From: Clostridium aciditolerans
GTDB lineage: Bacteria; Bacillota; Clostridia; Clostridiales; Clostridiaceae
DNA length: 64,000 bases
NCBI RefSeq assembly: GCF_016316925.1
Contig: NZ_JAEEGB010000045.1
Coordinates: 39,364 to 103,363 of the forward strand
Direction: 5' to 3'
This document shows positions 52,953 to 61,753 of the stretch, piece after piece. Each line of letters begins with the position of its first letter. Within the stretch, counting starts at the first letter, position 1. The position numbers and the translations under genes are program-made. The notes beneath the pieces were generated by a model. The model searched no databases, was not told the DNA's origin, and saw only the letters and a list, made by a program, of their open reading frames with translations.

Positions 52953-54088
52953 AGAAACTTTTATTAGTAAAATATGCACCAGAAATATTTTTAAAAGGCT
53001 TAAACAAAGGTAAATTTGAAAGAAAGTTAATTGATAACATTAAGAGTGTATTAAAGGATTTAAAATATGATTTCGTTAATGATACAGGAAGATGGTTTTT
53101 AGAATTTGAAGATATAGAAGAAGGGCTAAAGAGAGTAAAAAGAGTATTTGGAGTTTCAGAAGTATGTGTTGTAACAGAAGTAGAAGCTGATATGGAAGAA
53201 ATAAAAAAACAAGCATTAAAAGAGGCAGCAGATATTAAAGCTGATACATTTAAAGTTCAAACAAACAGAGCTAACAAAAGTTTTCCTGGAACTTCTATGG
53301 ATATAAGCAGGGAAGTAGGAGCTTATATCCTAATGAATAGTGAAGAATTGAAGGTTGACGTGAATAATCCTAAGGGTGTTATAAATATAGAGATAAGAGA
53401 AAAAGCATATGTATATTCTAAAAGAGTAAAAGCTGAAGGAGGAATGCCTTATGGTACCAACGGAAGCACAATGCTTATGCTTTCCGGTGGTATTGATTCA
53501 CCAGTTGCAGGATATATGATGGCTAGACGTGGAGTTCAGTTAAATTGCGTTTATTTCCACAGTCATCCTTACACCAGTGAGAGGGCAAAGGAAAAAGTTA
53601 AAGATTTAGCAAATATATTAAAGAGTTATACTGGAGATGTTAAGCTATATGTAGCGCCTTTTACAGAAATACAAATGCAGATAATTGAAAAATGTAGAGA
53701 AGATGAACTTACTATAATAATGAGAAGATTTATGATGAGAGTAGCTTGTAGACTTGCAGAACTAAAAGGAATAAATTCTGTAACTACTGGCGAAAGCATA
53801 GGTCAGGTAGCAAGCCAGACTATGGAAGGACTTGTTGTAAGTAATGATGTTGCTGACAGACCAGTATTTAGACCGTTAATTGCTATGGATAAGGTTGATA
53901 TAATGGATAAAGCGAGAGAAATAGACACCTATGAAACCTCTATATTACCTTATGAAGATTGCTGTACTGTTTTTGTGCCTAAACATCCAAAAACAAAGCC
54001 AAGATTAGAGGAAATAAGAAAGTCTGAAAGTGTTTTAGATATAGAAAAGCTTGTAGAAGATTCCGTTGCAAATTGTGAAGTTTATTAA
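52949..54088 (+). CDS. thiI: tRNA 4-thiouridine synthase ThiI
   Basis: A 379-residue protein with an N-terminal ferredoxin-like/THUMP region (about 60-165: V-S-E-V-C-V-V-T-E-V, K-V-Q-T-N-R) and a PP-loop ATPase whose motif is S-G-G-I-D-S-P near 181. The C-terminal rhodanese domain of the enterobacterial enzyme is absent, as in other Firmicutes, so the partner desulfurase upstream must supply the sulfur. It acts on U8 of tRNA, and possibly on thiamin thiazole sulfur. Translation is coupled by a 4-base overlap. Confidence 0.95.
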   Translation: MKKLLLVKYAPEIFLKGLNKGKFERKLIDNIKSVLKDLKYDFVNDTGRWFLEFEDIEEGLKRVKRVFGVSEVCVVTEVEADMEEIKKQALKEAADIKADTFKVQTNRANKSFPGTSMDISREVGAYILMNSEELKVDVNNPKGVINIEIREKAYVYSKRVKAEGGMPYGTNGSTMLMLSGGIDSPVAGYMMARRGVQLNCVYFHSHPYTSERAKEKVKDLANILKSYTGDVKLYVAPFTEIQMQIIEKCREDELTIIMRRFMMRVACRLAELKGINSVTTGESIGQVASQTMEGLVVSNDVADRPVFRPLIAMDKVDIMDKAREIDTYETSILPYEDCCTVFVPKHPKTKPRLEEIRKSESVLDIEKLVEDSVANCEVY

Positions 54089-54093
54089 TGATA

Positions 54094-54125
54094 TAGGGTT
54101 CAAAGCCATCAAGCTTTGAACCTTA
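54094..54125. terminator. Terminator between thiI and the multicopper-oxidase-like gene
   Basis: Stem GGTTCAAAGC/GCTTTGAACC with a 6-base loop, placed to serve both convergent genes. Confidence 0.65.
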
Positions 54126-54127
54126 TG

Positions 54128-55552
54128 TTAATTATCTACCTGAATAAATGTTAACTGGCCGCCAGGATAAATACCATTGTTAGTCATCGTATAGTTATCA
54201 TTATTATGCATAGGATAAAAATGAGGGAGATTATTTTTGTCATAGGTTGGATTAGTTTGACCACATAGTTGAAGGAAATTAACGAAGTCAGTATTTGGGT
54301 GTTTTAATGGTTCTAGTGGAATAGTTGCAATTGAATTTTGATTTTTATCTAGTAAGTCTTTTAGCTGACTGCGCAAATAAGGAACTGTAGATAGACCTTT
54401 CGATATATAGTTTTCATAGCTCTCTGTTTTTTTGTCAGCAGATATAATTATGTCGTAGGTTTCACCAGAGGATAAAGAAGCAGTGCAGCCCATTTCTTGA
54501 ACGTGATTACCGTGTTTTTCAAGATTAAGTATAGCACTTAATTTTAAAAATTGGTTTAACTCTGCGTCTTTTCCAGCTACTGAGAAGCTCCATCCGTGTA
54601 CATGCCAAGGGACCACTTGATATCCCATGTTAATAATTCTGAGGAGTACTTTCTGTCCATTCTTAATATGAACATAAGATTCATAATTTATTTGATCCGT
54701 ATTAGGCTGTTTTTTATCTTCTTTCGTTTTAGGATGAGGATATAGAGTATGAGGAAAAGCTCTTCCATTAATAAGCCAGTAATCTGGTTTATAGTTTATT
54801 GAATTATAAAATTTACTATTTAATACATTGTTATGCCAATTCGAATCTATATTAGATAAAAGAATAATATATTCCTTATCAAAATAGGTGTATGAATTAG
54901 CATAAGCAAAATTATGACTTGTAGCATTTGAAGGAATATGACTAATAAGTTGTCTTTCAAAATACCACTTATCAGACCTGCTTCTGTGTACTCCAGAGTC
55001 TTCTAGATTTTTAAGTGACGGGTATATAACAACGGCACCATACATGCCCATTTGAACATGCTGAGAAGCAGTTGCTTGATTGTAATACACATAGGTTCCA
55101 CTACGTTCAGGTTTAAAATAGTAGGTTGCAACAGGAGGAGAGTCTTTATAATTTATCCATGTAGGAACACCAAAAGAGGTTTCGGGAAAACCATCTATTT
55201 CAGCAGGTAGATTTGCTCCCTGGATGTGAATAGTATGAAGCTCCGTAAGATCACTTCTATATTTCATACCAAGATTTATAAGCGTTATAAATATATCATC
55301 ATCCACTTCACCAATTATAATTGGTGAAGGGATTGTAGCTGTTCCTTTTAGGTTAGCATATTTATTCCAGTTTAAAGGATTTTGCCAGTTAAGGGTAGGA
55401 TCAATTATATTATTATTAACTCTAAAAAGGCCACCTATGAATCCGAATATATAAATATCCTTCGTATTTTTTGAATTGTATAATATATCCGATGTAGTAG
55501 GAACTTTTATAAAACCATCAGTGGAAAATAGAACATAATGTCGTACAGACAC
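54128..55552 (-). CDS. Multicopper-oxidase-like cupredoxin protein
   Basis: A 474-residue protein with three cupredoxin-like regions and no signal peptide. Conserved pieces are H-T-I-H-I-Q-G near residue 108, Q-H-V-Q-M-G-M-Y-G near 168, and W-H-V-H-G-W near 320. The C-terminal block reads Y-P-M-H-N-N-D-N-Y near 451, where active oxidases have HCHxxxH with the type 1 copper Cys. So copper sites are at best partial. The cytoplasmic-type start and the neighbouring small proteins suggest a spore-coat or mother-cell product, though this is inference. GTG 55552 follows GAGGTG. Confidence 0.8.
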   Translation of the reverse strand: MSVRHYVLFSTDGFIKVPTTSDILYNSKNTKDIYIFGFIGGLFRVNNNIIDPTLNWQNPLNWNKYANLKGTATIPSPIIIGEVDDDIFITLINLGMKYRSDLTELHTIHIQGANLPAEIDGFPETSFGVPTWINYKDSPPVATYYFKPERSGTYVYYNQATASQHVQMGMYGAVVIYPSLKNLEDSGVHRSRSDKWYFERQLISHIPSNATSHNFAYANSYTYFDKEYIILLSNIDSNWHNNVLNSKFYNSINYKPDYWLINGRAFPHTLYPHPKTKEDKKQPNTDQINYESYVHIKNGQKVLLRIINMGYQVVPWHVHGWSFSVAGKDAELNQFLKLSAILNLEKHGNHVQEMGCTASLSSGETYDIIISADKKTESYENYISKGLSTVPYLRSQLKDLLDKNQNSIATIPLEPLKHPNTDFVNFLQLCGQTNPTYDKNNLPHFYPMHNNDNYTMTNNGIYPGGQLTFIQVDN

Positions 55553-55635
55553 TATAAACACCTCACTTTTGATCTGTTTTGTTTTTATAAAAAAGTTTTT
55601 ATTTTATAATATTCATATTTAAGTATTAAGGTACA

Positions 55636-55671
55636 TATAAAAAGCAGCTATTGAAGTTGTCAATAGCTGCT
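55636..55671 (-). terminator. Minus-strand terminator after the small protein gene
   Basis: Stem AGCAGCTATTG/CAATAGCTGCT; on the minus strand it is followed by TTTTTATATG. Confidence 0.7.
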
Positions 55672-55700
55672 ATAGGCTTACAAAGCATAGAGTTAACTTG

Positions 55701-55967
55701 CTACTTTGAATAGGTATAAATTACAATAGAATCAACTTTTGGTATGTCTATCTCGAAGTTATCCCAAATAAATCCATTCCATCTCCAGCCTCCAATTCTT
55801 TCTCCAACAGCGAAGGTTATCCAAGTCCAAAATTGTGCTCTATCTTTGAGCCAAATATAAGCATATTTATTTATAATATTATTTACTGACAGTTGGGTTT
55901 TGTTTAATATCTGAGTTTTAGTTGGGGAAAAGTTTGGCGGAGGATTTATTGGAGGTGGAGAATTCAA
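55701..55967 (-). CDS. Small Trp/Tyr-rich protein, paralogue of the upstream gene
   Basis: An 88-residue protein. A Pro-rich start (S-P-P-P-I-N-P-P-P) leads into Y-A-Y-I-W, a Trp-rich core, G-G-W-R-W-N-G and V-D-S-I-V-I-Y, which aligns with F-T-Y-I-W, S-G-W-R-W-T-G and I-E-S-F of the gene at 56021-56398. The start is uncertain: the only usual codon is TTG 55967, 14 bases behind AGGAG. Similar small proteins occur in Bacillus and Clostridium genomes, sometimes labelled transporter without basis. Role unknown; the neighbourhood suggests a coat or surface component. Confidence 0.6.
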   Translation of the reverse strand: MNSPPPINPPPNFSPTKTQILNKTQLSVNNIINKYAYIWLKDRAQFWTWITFAVGERIGGWRWNGFIWDNFEIDIPKVDSIVIYTYSK

Positions 55968-56020
55968 TGATCCGATTACATCTCCTACTGGAGGTGAACA
56001 GGAATGACCTCACCTAAAAG

Positions 56021-56398
56021 CTAGAAACATTGGAAACTTTCTATTTGCCTTAAATCCATTCCGAAGAAAACCCATCTACGTCCAGTCCATCTCCAGCCAG
56101 AAACGGATCTGCTATCGACACGGATAGGAAATGCCCAAAAACCTCTTCCTCTTCTAGGCCATATATACGTAAATCTGAAGAGACATGGTCTAATTGAACC
56201 AGGGCTAACAGCAAAGGTTTGGATTTGAGACTTTTGTGGAGCAAAGGATGGTGGCGGTGAGCTAGGAGGTCTTGAGCCTGCACCTGGGCCACCAGGTCCG
56301 CCAAAAGGTAATCCGCCAGGCCCTCCGAAAGGCGGTCCACTAGGGAATTGTTGACGGAATAAATGCATCATTGGGCAATCAAAATAGTCACAATACAT
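56021..56398 (-). CDS. Small Gly/Pro-rich protein with Trp-rich C-terminal domain
   Basis: A 125-residue protein: a Gly/Pro-rich N-terminal half (repeats of F-G-G-P-G-G, residues 20-45) and a C-terminal domain with P-C-L-F-R-F-T-Y-I-W, F-W-A-F-P-I, S-G-W-R-W-T-G-R-R-W and I-E-S-F-Q-C-F. It starts after AAGGAGAG. The Gly/Pro segment recalls assembly or surface proteins. The next gene is a shorter paralogue and then a cupredoxin protein, so the three may act together in the spore coat. No known function. Confidence 0.75.
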   Translation of the reverse strand: MYCDYFDCPMMHLFRQQFPSGPPFGGPGGLPFGGPGGPGAGSRPPSSPPPSFAPQKSQIQTFAVSPGSIRPCLFRFTYIWPRRGRGFWAFPIRVDSRSVSGWRWTGRRWVFFGMDLRQIESFQCF

Positions 56399-56487
56399 AT
56401 TATTTAAACTCTCCTTTTACACGCTACACTACATATTATGTAGTAGAGAAGAAAAGTGTTATTGATTTGTTTGAAATATTTTTGGAA

Positions 56488-57057
56488 TTATTTAAGATCA
56501 TTATGTCTAAAACAATTTATAATATGATCATTTATAATACCTGTTGCTTGTAAATGAGAATAAATTATAATAGAACCTAAGAATTTAAAACCTCGCTTTT
56601 TTAAATCTTTACTTACTTCATCTGAAAGAGCAGAGGTCGCAGGTACATCAGATATACTTTTCCATGAATTTATTACAGGTCTATAATTAACAAACTTCCA
56701 TATGTAGTTATCAAAGCTTCCAAATTCTTTTTGAATATTTAAGAACATTTTTGCATTATTTATTGAAGCTTCAATTTTTCTTCTGTTTCTTACTATACCA
56801 TTATTCTGAAGAAGTTCATTTATCTTTTCCTCAGAGTAATTTGCCACTTTAACAGGATCAAAATTGTCATAAGCGCTACGATAGTTTTCTCTTTTTCTAA
56901 GTATAGTAATCCAACTAAGGCCAGCTTGAGCAGATTCTAATACGAGGAATTCAAAATGTTTTCTTTCATCATGAACAGGAACACCCCATTCTTCGTCGTG
57001 ATATTTAATATATAAAGGGTCATTTCCGCACCAAGGACATCTTTCCAATACTTTCAC
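56488..57057 (-). CDS. tag: DNA-3-methyladenine glycosylase I
   Basis: A 189-residue glycosylase. The zinc-binding R-C-P-W-C at residues 6-10 and the late H-L-Q-A-T-G-I-I-N-D-H are intact, as are Y-H-D-E-E-W-G-V-P near 19 and Q-A-G-L-S-W near 44. It excises 3-methyladenine from alkylated DNA. It stands alone, preceded by AAAAGGAGGTGAAAG. Confidence 0.96.
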   Translation of the reverse strand: MKVLERCPWCGNDPLYIKYHDEEWGVPVHDERKHFEFLVLESAQAGLSWITILRKRENYRSAYDNFDPVKVANYSEEKINELLQNNGIVRNRRKIEASINNAKMFLNIQKEFGSFDNYIWKFVNYRPVINSWKSISDVPATSALSDEVSKDLKKRGFKFLGSIIIYSHLQATGIINDHIINCFRHNDLK

Positions 57058-57174
57058 CTCCTTTTGACCATAATACTAATTTTTATTTAAAATTATATCT
57101 TAAATAGCACAGGAATAATAGTGCAAGCATAATATATATTTTATATTTAATTATAAATAAAAATGGAGGAATGT

Positions 57175-58200
57175 ATGATAATTGATTTCTCTTATGTAAA
57201 AAAGAATATAAATTTTGTTAAAGGATATATACTTAAAGGAACTTTTTATAGGTGCAGCTATATTAGATATAAAAGTTTATATAGAAATCCTGCATCGGGA
57301 ACGGAAAATGTTGAATTATATAACTTTGAGCCTAGAGGAAAAACTCAGGCTTCAGTGCTTATATTACATGGCTTAGGCAGTAGAAATATTAAATTTATGC
57401 TGTGGCTTGGTACGCATTTAGCTTCTGTAGGAGTAAACTCTACAATTATAATTCTTCCAGGAAACTACACTCGAGTGGAGGATAAATCTGTTAGTGGACG
57501 GAGCTATATATGGCCTGACATTAAGATTATGTATCAATTCTGGGAGCATGCGGTAGTTGATGTACGCTCAACTATAGATTTGCTTCAGCAAGAAAAGCTT
57601 TGGAATGAAAATAATTGTGTAGTTGGATATTGTCTCGGAGGGATGATTTCTTCTATTGTAGCGTCAATGGATAAAAGGGTTAACCAAACTATTTTCATGA
57701 CCACAGGAGGGAATATACCTAGAATAATGCATGAATCTCATGTTACAGCATTTGCACGAAGACTTTTTGAAAAGGGATATGGTGAAGAATATTATATAAA
57801 TAACAAAGAAAAACTATATGAAATATATAATAATCAATTTGATAGTGTAAAAAGTATGAGTTTGCTAGAAATACTAAGATCTAAAGACTTACATCCATTT
57901 TTTAGGATAGACCCTATATCATATGCCCATCTGTTGGAAAAGAAAAGAGTTACTTTTATAGATGCATTATTCGATGAAACCTTACCTCTTAAAAGTAGAA
58001 TTCAGCTCTTCAAAGAAATGAAGGGTTCAACCAGACATATAATTCCAACTACCCATATTAATTGGCTTCCTTTTGAATCGTTTCTTGCACAGTACATTTT
58101 ACTTAAAGTAAATATCAATGACAAAAAAGCTGCAAATTTGGTTGTAAAAAAACAAAAAGTCTTTGATTATATAACATATAAGCTTTTAGGAAAGCTTTAA
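57175..58200 (+). CDS. Alpha/beta hydrolase
   Basis: A 341-residue alpha/beta hydrolase. The oxyanion strand V-L-I-L-H-G-L-G-S lies near residue 62 and the nucleophile elbow is G-Y-C-L-G-G near 158, with Cys where Ser is usual, as in dienelactone hydrolases. A candidate acid is D near 263 and the late H-I-N-W may give the His. No signal peptide. ATG 57175 follows GGAGGAATGT; an ATG upstream overlaps that site. The last 140 bases recur as a decayed copy at 62760-62898. Substrate unknown. Confidence 0.82.
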   Translation: MIIDFSYVKKNINFVKGYILKGTFYRCSYIRYKSLYRNPASGTENVELYNFEPRGKTQASVLILHGLGSRNIKFMLWLGTHLASVGVNSTIIILPGNYTRVEDKSVSGRSYIWPDIKIMYQFWEHAVVDVRSTIDLLQQEKLWNENNCVVGYCLGGMISSIVASMDKRVNQTIFMTTGGNIPRIMHESHVTAFARRLFEKGYGEEYYINNKEKLYEIYNNQFDSVKSMSLLEILRSKDLHPFFRIDPISYAHLLEKKRVTFIDALFDETLPLKSRIQLFKEMKGSTRHIIPTTHINWLPFESFLAQYILLKVNINDKKAANLVVKKQKVFDYITYKLLGKL

Positions 58201-58205
58201 ATTAT

Positions 58206-58262
58206 AGGAGTACTAGGCGATCAGCTAACTTATATCCCTTTGTATAAGATAACTTTCTAGTT
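58206..58262 (+). repeat. Collapsed R2 element
   Basis: About 57 bp joining the two R2 ends: TACTAGGCGATCAGCTAACTTATA on the left (compare 18709) and TATAAGATAACTTTCTAGTTAG on the right (compare 18955), with the interior missing. The rest of the gap to 58561 shows nothing else. Confidence 0.6.
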
Positions 58263-58561
58263 AGTCCTCCTATTCAAATACAAAAATCACTTATGAATCT
58301 GGATATATTGATAAAACTTAGTAAATTAAAAGGTTTTATTAGAGGTGTAAGTTTATACAATTATAACGTATAATTATTATAAAATTGAATATTATATATC
58401 TAAAATATGAATGAATAGATTAATAGGCTAAGTGAAATTTAATAATAAATCATAAAAAATAATATTAATATTTATTATTTTATCTATAAATTTTATAAAA
58501 GTGTAAAAAATATAAATAAAAAATATTTCGTAAAGTTTTTGGATTTTTTGAGTATTTTATA

Positions 58562-58590
58562 TTGACATGTATTATTATAAATAATATAAT
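58562..58590 (+). promoter_or_regulatory. Promoter of the threonine operon
   Basis: Exact consensus TTGACA, 17 bases, TATAAT, about 45 bases before the first T-box. Confidence 0.92.
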
Positions 58591-58631
58591 GATTAACAAT
58601 GAAGGAACTATACAAAATCATAACATAAATG

Positions 58632-58884
58632 CAATGATAAGGAAGAGTAGATAGAAAACTGTTCTAAGAGAGAGAAACTCATTGGCTGAGAGGTTTCTTG
58701 TTCTAGATCTATTGAAAACCACCTTGAAGTTGAGTACTGAAATTACAGTAGGTATATCCGTTTACCAGCGTTAAAGGTACAAAGATAACAGTTCATATAA
58801 TCTATTATTTTACGGTTATGTTGAATGTTAATTTGGGTGGAACCGTGATTAATACTCGCCCCATATTTTTGGGGGAGTTTTTTT
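58632..58884 (+). ncRNA. T-box leader 1 (threonine)
   Basis: Stem I begins GGAAGAGTAG. A specifier ACC (Thr) follows GAAA at 58718-58720. The T-box sequence TGGGTGGAACCG lies at 58834-58845, and the terminator ACTCGCCCC/GGGGGAGT with a T-run ends it. Uncharged tRNA-Thr should bind and block termination. Confidence 0.92.
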
Positions 58885-58946
58885 ATTTTATTATAATATA
58901 TTATTTGTATAAGTTAGTTACAATATAGAATTAATACGAATAAAGA

Positions 58947-59280
58947 CAATGAAAAGGAAGAGTAGGTAGTAATCTGTTCAAAGAGAAGGAAACCCATTGG
59001 CTGAAAGGTTTCTTGTTCAAGAACTGCTGAAAACCACCTTGGAGTTAAGTACTGAATAAGGCATCTTTGACTTGCTATTTTCTTTCAGATGCCTAACAGT
59101 AAGTATTTTCGCTTGCTAGCGTTAACAGCACAAAGTGATAGTGCATGTAATATGAGCTTACCTGATTGCTATTTGCTCTTTATAATTGTGAATAGTATTT
59201 GTAAAGCTGATAATCATTTACTATAATTTGGGTGGAACCGCGAATATAACTCGTCCCATTTTTGTGGGAGGAGTTTTTTA
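58947..59280 (+). ncRNA. T-box leader 2 (threonine), in tandem
   Basis: A second complete T-box: GGAAGAGTAGGTAG start, ACC specifier after GAAA at 59033-59035, T-box TGGGTGGAACCG at 59229-59240 and terminator AACTC(G)TCCCAT/TGGGAGGAGTT plus T-run. It contains an additional AGGCATCT/AGATGCCT stem not present in the first. Two in series should give tighter control. Confidence 0.92.
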
Positions 59281-59333
59281 TTTATATGAAAATACAAAAA
59301 TAAACAAAAAAGTAATTTAAGGGAGGAAAAAAT

Positions 59334-59441
59334 ATGAAAACCATAACCAGTTACACTATTAATAGTTCTATGAAAATATTAAGAGGTAGGAGGGATAAAT
59401 ATGGCTTGCATAGCTATGCTTGGCTGTGGCACTGTAGGTAG
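59334..59441 (+). CDS. Possible leader peptide overlapping hom
   Basis: A 35-residue frame with a strong AGGGAGG site begins MKTITSYTINSS, three Thr in the first eight residues, and runs 41 bases into hom in another frame. It may couple translation to threonine supply or simply place ribosomes near the hom start. No family match. Confidence 0.4.
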   Translation: MKTITSYTINSSMKILRGRRDKYGLHSYAWLWHCR

Positions 59442-60645
59442 TGGTGTAGCAAAACTTATATATAAAAATAGAGATAGATTCAAGAAAAACCTAAATGAGG
59501 AATTAATTTTATCAAAAGTTCTTGTGAAAGATATAAATAAGCACAAAGAAAAAAATAAGGATTATATTTTAACTAATGATGTAGAAGAAATTTTTAATGA
59601 AAATGTTGATATAGTGATTGAGGCAATGGGAGGGATTAACCCGTCTTATGAATATGTTAAAAGGGCATTACTATTAAAAAAACATGTCGTTACAGCGAAT
59701 AAAGACTTAATTGCAGAACATGGTGCAGAGCTTTTAGATATAGCAAATAAAAATGGAGTTGAATTGAGATTTGAAGCTAGTGTAGGAGGTGGCATACCTA
59801 TACTAAAGTCATTAAGTGAATGCCTTGTTGGAAATAAAATAAAAAGCATTAAGGCAATTTTAAACGGAACAACAAACTTTATACTTTCTAAAATGAGCAA
59901 AGAAAATATGAACTATAATGATGCTTTAAAGCTTGCTCAAGAACTTGGGTTTGCAGAGGCAAATCCTGAAAGTGATGTAATGGGGTATGACGCTGCGAGA
60001 AAGCTTTCCATATTATCCACTATAGCCTTTGAAAAGAGAGTGAATTGGAGAAATATAAAAATAAGTGGAATAACAAATATAGATACTGAAGATTTTAAAT
60101 ATGCTCAAAGAGAAGGCTGTGAAATAAAGCTGCTAGCTATGAGTGAATTACAGAATGATGAGTTATATGCTGCAGTGTCGCCAGTTATGGTAAGAAAGAA
60201 CTCCACTTTAGGAAGAATTGAAAATGAATATAATGCTATCTTGGTAGATGGAGATGCAGTAGGAGATGTTGTGTTTACAGGCAAGGGAGCAGGAATGTTT
60301 CCTACAGCTAGTGCAGTATTCTCAGACATAGCAGATATTATTCAAAGTAAAAGGGAGAGCACATTAATTTTTAATTATGATAAAGCGGACGTTAATACTC
60401 TTTGGAAGAGAGAAAGCAAATGGCTTCTTAGAATAAAAACAGAGGAAAGAATAAAAGCAATGGAAACTCTAACAGAATATTTTTCAAACTGCAGTATTAT
60501 TAGCAAAGAACTTTATAATTTAGATGGAGAGGTAGCAGCCTTTGTTAAATCACAAAGTGAAGCCGTATTAGATAGATTTATAGATGATATAAAAGAAAGA
60601 ATTAATACTGAAGAGATTAAAAAAATCTTAATATTGGAGGACTAA
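59401..60645 (+). CDS. hom: Homoserine dehydrogenase
   Basis: A 414-residue NAD(P)-dependent enzyme. The Rossmann motif is [11 protein letters not shown] near the N-terminus, T-A-N-K-D-L-I-A near 98 carries the catalytic Lys, and the substrate domain has [17 protein letters not shown] and [11 protein letters not shown]. The last 65 residues look like a shortened or degenerate ACT domain, so feedback by threonine may be weak. It starts after GGAGGG and is the first gene of the threonine operon. Confidence 0.96.
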   Translation: MACIAMLGCGTVGSGVAKLIYKNRDRFKKNLNEELILSKVLVKDINKHKEKNKDYILTNDVEEIFNENVDIVIEAMGGINPSYEYVKRALLLKKHVVTANKDLIAEHGAELLDIANKNGVELRFEASVGGGIPILKSLSECLVGNKIKSIKAILNGTTNFILSKMSKENMNYNDALKLAQELGFAEANPESDVMGYDAARKLSILSTIAFEKRVNWRNIKISGITNIDTEDFKYAQREGCEIKLLAMSELQNDELYAAVSPVMVRKNSTLGRIENEYNAILVDGDAVGDVVFTGKGAGMFPTASAVFSDIADIIQSKRESTLIFNYDKADVNTLWKRESKWLLRIKTEERIKAMETLTEYFSNCSIISKELYNLDGEVAAFVKSQSEAVLDRFIDDIKERINTEEIKKILILED

Positions 60646-60649
60646 AATA

Positions 60650-61702
60650 ATGAGATGGATGGGGTTAATAAATAAATATAATGAGTACTTGCCAGTTAGT
60701 GATGATAGGAAGATAGTTACGCTTTGCGAAGGTAATACACCTTTAATAAGAGCAGAAAATATAGAAAAACTTATGCCTGGTCTCGAGATATATCTAAAGT
60801 ACGAAGGGTTAAACCCAACAGGATCTTTTAAAGATAGAGGAATGACTATGGCAGTTACAAAAGCCGTAGAAGAAGGTTCGAAAGCAATAATATGTGCATC
60901 AACAGGTAATACTTCAGCAGCAGCTGCTGCATATGCAGCAAAGGCAGGAATAAAGTGTGTGGTAATAATACCGAATAAAAAAATAGCAATGGGAAAGCTT
61001 GCCCAGGCAATAGCTTATGGTGCAAAAGTTATAGCTATAGACGGTAACTTTGATGATGCATTAAATATGGTAAAGGAAATATCAAACAAGTATCCTATTA
61101 CTTTGGTAAACTCAATAAATCCTTTTAGAATAGAAGGTCAGAAAACGGCAGCTTTTGAAATTTGCGATCAGCTTGATGTTAATCCAGATTATTTATGCAT
61201 ACCTGTGGGCAATGCAGGAAACATAACTGCTTACTGGAAAGGCTTTAATGAATATAAGGATCATGGGAAAATCAGCGAGATGCCTAAGCTTCTAGGTTTT
61301 CAAGCGGAAGGAGCAGCTCCTATAGTGGATAATAGAATTATTGAGAATCCAGAAACAATTGCAACTGCCATAAGAATTGGCAATCCCGCAAGCTGGAGCA
61401 GAGCTGTATCCGCTCTAGTAGAATCAAAAGGAATTATAGATAAGATAAGTGATGAGAAAATATTAGAGGCTTATAAAGTGCTTGCGGAGTCAGAAGGAAT
61501 ATTTGCAGAACCAGCATCATGCATATCAATTGCAGGTTTATATAAATTATATAAAGAGGGAAAGCTGCAGCATGATAAAAAAGTTGTTTGTATATTGACT
61601 GGTAACGGACTTAAAGATCCTGATATTGCTGTAAATATTGGCGGAGATATAAAAACTCTACCATGTGATTTCAGCGTTATTGAAAAAGAAATAACACAGT
61701 AG
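60650..61702 (+). CDS. thrC: Threonine synthase
   Basis: A 350-residue PLP enzyme. The Lys that binds PLP is in P-T-G-S-F-K-D-R-G near 57, and the phosphate-binding S-T-G-N-T-S-A-A near 84 and V-G-N-A-G-N near 187 are present. It converts O-phosphohomoserine to threonine. It lies 4 bases after hom with GGAGG within the hom tail. Confidence 0.96.
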   Translation: MRWMGLINKYNEYLPVSDDRKIVTLCEGNTPLIRAENIEKLMPGLEIYLKYEGLNPTGSFKDRGMTMAVTKAVEEGSKAIICASTGNTSAAAAAYAAKAGIKCVVIIPNKKIAMGKLAQAIAYGAKVIAIDGNFDDALNMVKEISNKYPITLVNSINPFRIEGQKTAAFEICDQLDVNPDYLCIPVGNAGNITAYWKGFNEYKDHGKISEMPKLLGFQAEGAAPIVDNRIIENPETIATAIRIGNPASWSRAVSALVESKGIIDKISDEKILEAYKVLAESEGIFAEPASCISIAGLYKLYKEGKLQHDKKVVCILTGNGLKDPDIAVNIGGDIKTLPCDFSVIEKEITQ

Positions 61703-61753
61703 ACCTATATGGTATTTCTAAATTTAAGATTGATAAAATAAAAAGGTGGGGTA

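Noticed and set aside
59334-59441. Idea that hom is frameshifted and this frame is its true N-terminus
   Set aside because: hom has a normal Rossmann start right after its own GGAGGG at 59401, so no extra N-terminus is needed.
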